From: an uncultured Bacteroidales bacterium
Lineage (GTDB): Bacteria > Bacteroidota > Bacteroidia > Bacteroidales > Paludibacteraceae
Length of the DNA stretch: 7,900 bases
Reading direction: 5' to 3'
NCBI GenBank assembly: GCA_946615455.1
Contig: CAMOHN010000045.1
Location: forward strand, 1-7,900
Of the stretch, positions 5,861 to 7,900 are shown in pieces. The position numbers and the translations under genes are program-made. Positions within the stretch are counted from its first letter, which is position 1, and every line of letters begins with the position of its first letter. A model generated the notes under the pieces. The model saw only the letters and a list, made by a program, of their open reading frames with translations, ran no database searches and was not told the origin of the DNA.

Positions 5861-7831
5861 TCATTTGTCCGGTGCTGTCCAACCCTTGTCCATAGCCGTC
5901 AGATTGACGCGCAACATAGCCATCCCGAATTGACGCATGTCCGCCGTTCGGGATGCTTCTTTTTCTTTCATATCTTCTCCCGAACCAACGTGGTAAAGAT
6001 GCTCTTGGTCGTTGTGAATACCATAGCAGTAGAACCACTCGCCATCGGATACACCCAAGTGCTCGTTGCTAACAAAATAAGCATACCGACGCTGTTCCTG
6101 CATAAGGTCAATGCCCGTGCTGTTGTTCTCAAAATCAATGCCCAGCAGGCTGAGTATGGTCGGAGCAATATCGGTTTGCGATGCCGGAGCCGAATAAACT
6201 TGATGTGGCAGGCCATCGGCAACTATATAGACGGGAATGGAGTTGTAGGGCAGGTTCATCTCATAGGGACATGGCAGGGCTGCTCCGTGGTCGGCTACCA
6301 GTACAAAGACTGTGTTCTTACCCCATGGTGTTTGCTGTGCCTCGCGCATAAAAGCACCAACGGCATCATCGGCATAGGCAATGATTCGTTCGGCATCTGT
6401 GCTACCTCGGTCCTTAAAACGATCGGGAACGACATACGGACCGTGGTTGCTCACAGTCAAGAACGAGGCAAAGAAAGGACGGTCGCTTTGACGCGCATTG
6501 AGGGTGCGAATGCCGAAAGAGAACATATAGTCGTCCTGCACACCGAAGTTGTTGACCGCATACCGATCGTCATAATCGTAGATGGAGTAGATGGTCGGTA
6601 TGTGATTGTCACGCCAGAAGCTGTTCATGTTGTCGTATTGGGGATTGCCGGTAATGAATACCATATTGTCATAGCCCGCACGCTGCAAGTGATAGGGCAG
6701 ACCGGTGTAGCGCTTGGCATTGACCTCCATGATGGCTTGCGCAAAATTGGGGACAAAGCCGTAGTGTACTCCTACGATGCCGTTGTTGGTATGGATGCCC
6801 GTGGAGAAAGCATTGCTCCAGTAGAAACTGCTGTCGCGTAACGAACGAAGATAGGGGGTCAGCCATTCGCCCTTGTACTGCCGCTCAAGATTATAGGCAG
6901 ACATGGACTCCATGAAAATAAGCACCACATTCTTGCCCTTCAATGTCCCTTGTGCTTTGACCGAACGAGTCAGCGGGCGAAGTGTGTCTTGAGGCATAAA
7001 GTGCAGTTGGTCTTGTACATAGCGCAAAGCCTGCTGTTCGTCTATGGTTTGCAATGCCTTTGGGATGCTACTCTTGCCGCCTTCAGCCGACTTGATGATG
7101 TTGAATACCGGATTGACACCTAATTTATTGTAGAACGGATGGTCACAGAAATAGGCAAAACTGACTTTCAGCGGATAGCGTTGTACACTGCCGCGCATAC
7201 CCAGAAATACCAAACCGTAAAGCAATACACAACTCACACCGCTCCAAAGATAAGCCTGGCGGTCAAGGGTTTGCGGCTCATACAGGGCAAGGCTGTTTCT
7301 GAAACGACGAGTCAGCCTTACCAACAGCCACTCGTAGAGCCCAATCAGCACAACGGCAATGAACAGGTAGAGCCAATTGACCGCATCACCAAAGAGCAAA
7401 CCTGCCGTGTCGCCGACAAAACCAAACCACTCGGTTACTTGAAAATTGAGGTGATTATCAAAGAATTGAAAATAACGTGCATCGGAAATACCTACAAAAA
7501 TGAGTATGCCAAACAATAGACCGTACCACCAAGCAACCGGTCGCAGAGCGCGCTGTAGAATGTAGTGACTTGAACTCAAGTGCATGGTTCCGATCGCCAA
7601 CAGGGTCAGCACCAAGCACGGCAGCGAGGACACATAACAGGCAATGAGCATGTCAAACTTGACACCAATGAGCATCGCCTTAGGCACCAATTCCCAACGG
7701 ATACCATCCGGCGGAATGTTGCTCAATAGCACCACACACCGGCAGCAACTGAGAAACAATAACGACAAAAAATGAGCCGACAACAAATAAGCGACTACTC
7801 GATTGAACACATACAGCGAACGATTGTGCAT
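5861..7831 (-). CDS. LtaS/MdoB-like membrane phosphotransferase or sulfatase-fold enzyme
   Basis: A 656-residue protein with about five N-terminal membrane segments (near 8-37, 50-81, 98-116, 150-172, 196-212) and a large extracytoplasmic domain of the alkaline phosphatase/sulfatase superfamily (about 298-575). Probable metal and active-site residues are Glu308 (LIFMESMSAY), Thr348 as nucleophile (STGIHTNNG), Trp406-Arg407 (SFWRDN), His463 (SNHGPY) and Asp514-His515 (VADHGA). These correspond in order to Glu255, Thr300, Trp354/Arg356, His416 and Asp475/His476 of S. aureus LtaS. A Thr nucleophile, not Cys, favours phosphoglycerol or phosphoethanolamine transfer over sulfate hydrolysis. Gram-negative bacteria do not make classical lipoteichoic acid, so the acceptor is probably a glycolipid, periplasmic glucan or other envelope glycan. 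It is the only gene visible on its transcript, converges on the lipoprotein gene and has its own terminator. The substrate cannot be read from sequence. Confidence 0.9.
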   Translation of the reverse strand: MHNRSLYVFNRVVAYLLSAHFLSLLFLSCCRCVVLLSNIPPDGIRWELVPKAMLIGVKFDMLIACYVSSLPCLVLTLLAIGTMHLSSSHYILQRALRPVAWWYGLLFGILIFVGISDARYFQFFDNHLNFQVTEWFGFVGDTAGLLFGDAVNWLYLFIAVVLIGLYEWLLVRLTRRFRNSLALYEPQTLDRQAYLWSGVSCVLLYGLVFLGMRGSVQRYPLKVSFAYFCDHPFYNKLGVNPVFNIIKSAEGGKSSIPKALQTIDEQQALRYVQDQLHFMPQDTLRPLTRSVKAQGTLKGKNVVLIFMESMSAYNLERQYKGEWLTPYLRSLRDSSFYWSNAFSTGIHTNNGIVGVHYGFVPNFAQAIMEVNAKRYTGLPYHLQRAGYDNMVFITGNPQYDNMNSFWRDNHIPTIYSIYDYDDRYAVNNFGVQDDYMFSFGIRTLNARQSDRPFFASFLTVSNHGPYVVPDRFKDRGSTDAERIIAYADDAVGAFMREAQQTPWGKNTVFVLVADHGAALPCPYEMNLPYNSIPVYIVADGLPHQVYSAPASQTDIAPTILSLLGIDFENNSTGIDLMQEQRRYAYFVSNEHLGVSDGEWFYCYGIHNDQEHLYHVGSGEDMKEKEASRTADMRQFGMAMLRVNLTAMDKGWTAPDK

Positions 7832-7854
7832 GACTTCTGTTTTTAGATAGCGCG

Positions 7855-7862
7855 CAAAGGTA
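7855..7862 (-). promoter_or_regulatory. -7 box of the promoter for the LtaS/MdoB-like gene
   Basis: The minus strand reads TACCTTTG, a full match to the Bacteroidetes -7 consensus, 23 nt before the ATG at 7831. The expected -33 position falls in a T-rich run (7876-7883) without a clean TTTG. Transcription would start near 7848, leaving a very short leader of about 17 nt with no Shine-Dalgarno. Confidence 0.6.
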
Positions 7863-7900
7863 GATGAAAATACGAAAAAAAAAGCTACTTTTTTGTCGAA

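Noticed and set aside
5789..6841. 350-codon open frame on the plus strand
   Set aside because: It lies antisense to the membrane enzyme gene, which has clear catalytic motifs. The antisense protein has no recognisable domain or own promoter.
1..7900. Defence system, prophage, CRISPR array, insertion sequence or tRNA
   Set aside because: All major coding space is taken by recognisable housekeeping or envelope genes. No direct-repeat array, transposase, terminal inverted repeats or cloverleaf was seen.

Overview
The window looks like chromosomal DNA from a member of the Bacteroidota, most probably order Bacteroidales. This rests on the DnaX, IF3, L20 and YgiQ sequences, a lipoprotein with Bacteroidetes-type domains, and promoters of the Bacteroidetes form (TTTG about 19-20 nt before TAnnTTTG). 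Most genes lack a Shine-Dalgarno sequence, which also fits. Genus cannot be fixed from the sequence alone. I see no mobile element, CRISPR array, tRNA or rRNA, and no gene-free stretch over 300 bases.

Layout, left to right. Positions 1-4332 form one minus-strand block read right to left. A divergent promoter region (about 4290-4402) drives infC, rpmI and rplT (IF3, L35, L20), which end at a strong intrinsic terminator (2971-3012). Beyond it come dnaX (DNA polymerase III tau/gamma subunit) and, 25 nt later, a YgiQ-family radical SAM gene that runs off the left edge and lacks its C-terminus. On the plus strand, 4437-5819 encodes a secreted lipoprotein with an OB-like region, a DUF6359-like region and a C-terminal adhesin-type jelly-roll. 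It converges on a minus-strand gene (5861-7831) for an LtaS/MdoB-like membrane enzyme of the alkaline phosphatase superfamily. The two convergent genes share a hairpin that lies partly inside the lipoprotein gene and has that gene's stop codon in its loop. A Bacteroidetes -7 box lies just upstream of the enzyme gene at 7855-7862.

The core genes serve translation initiation, ribosome assembly and replication. The lipoprotein and membrane enzyme are cell-envelope functions, with no evidence that they act together. I did not find an undescribed multi-gene system. The points most worth a second look are these: infC apparently starts at an AUC codon behind the window's only strong Shine-Dalgarno; DnaX has Ala where the Walker A Thr/Ser should be; a hairpin between infC and rpmI could be a control site; and the convergent terminator overlaps a coding end.
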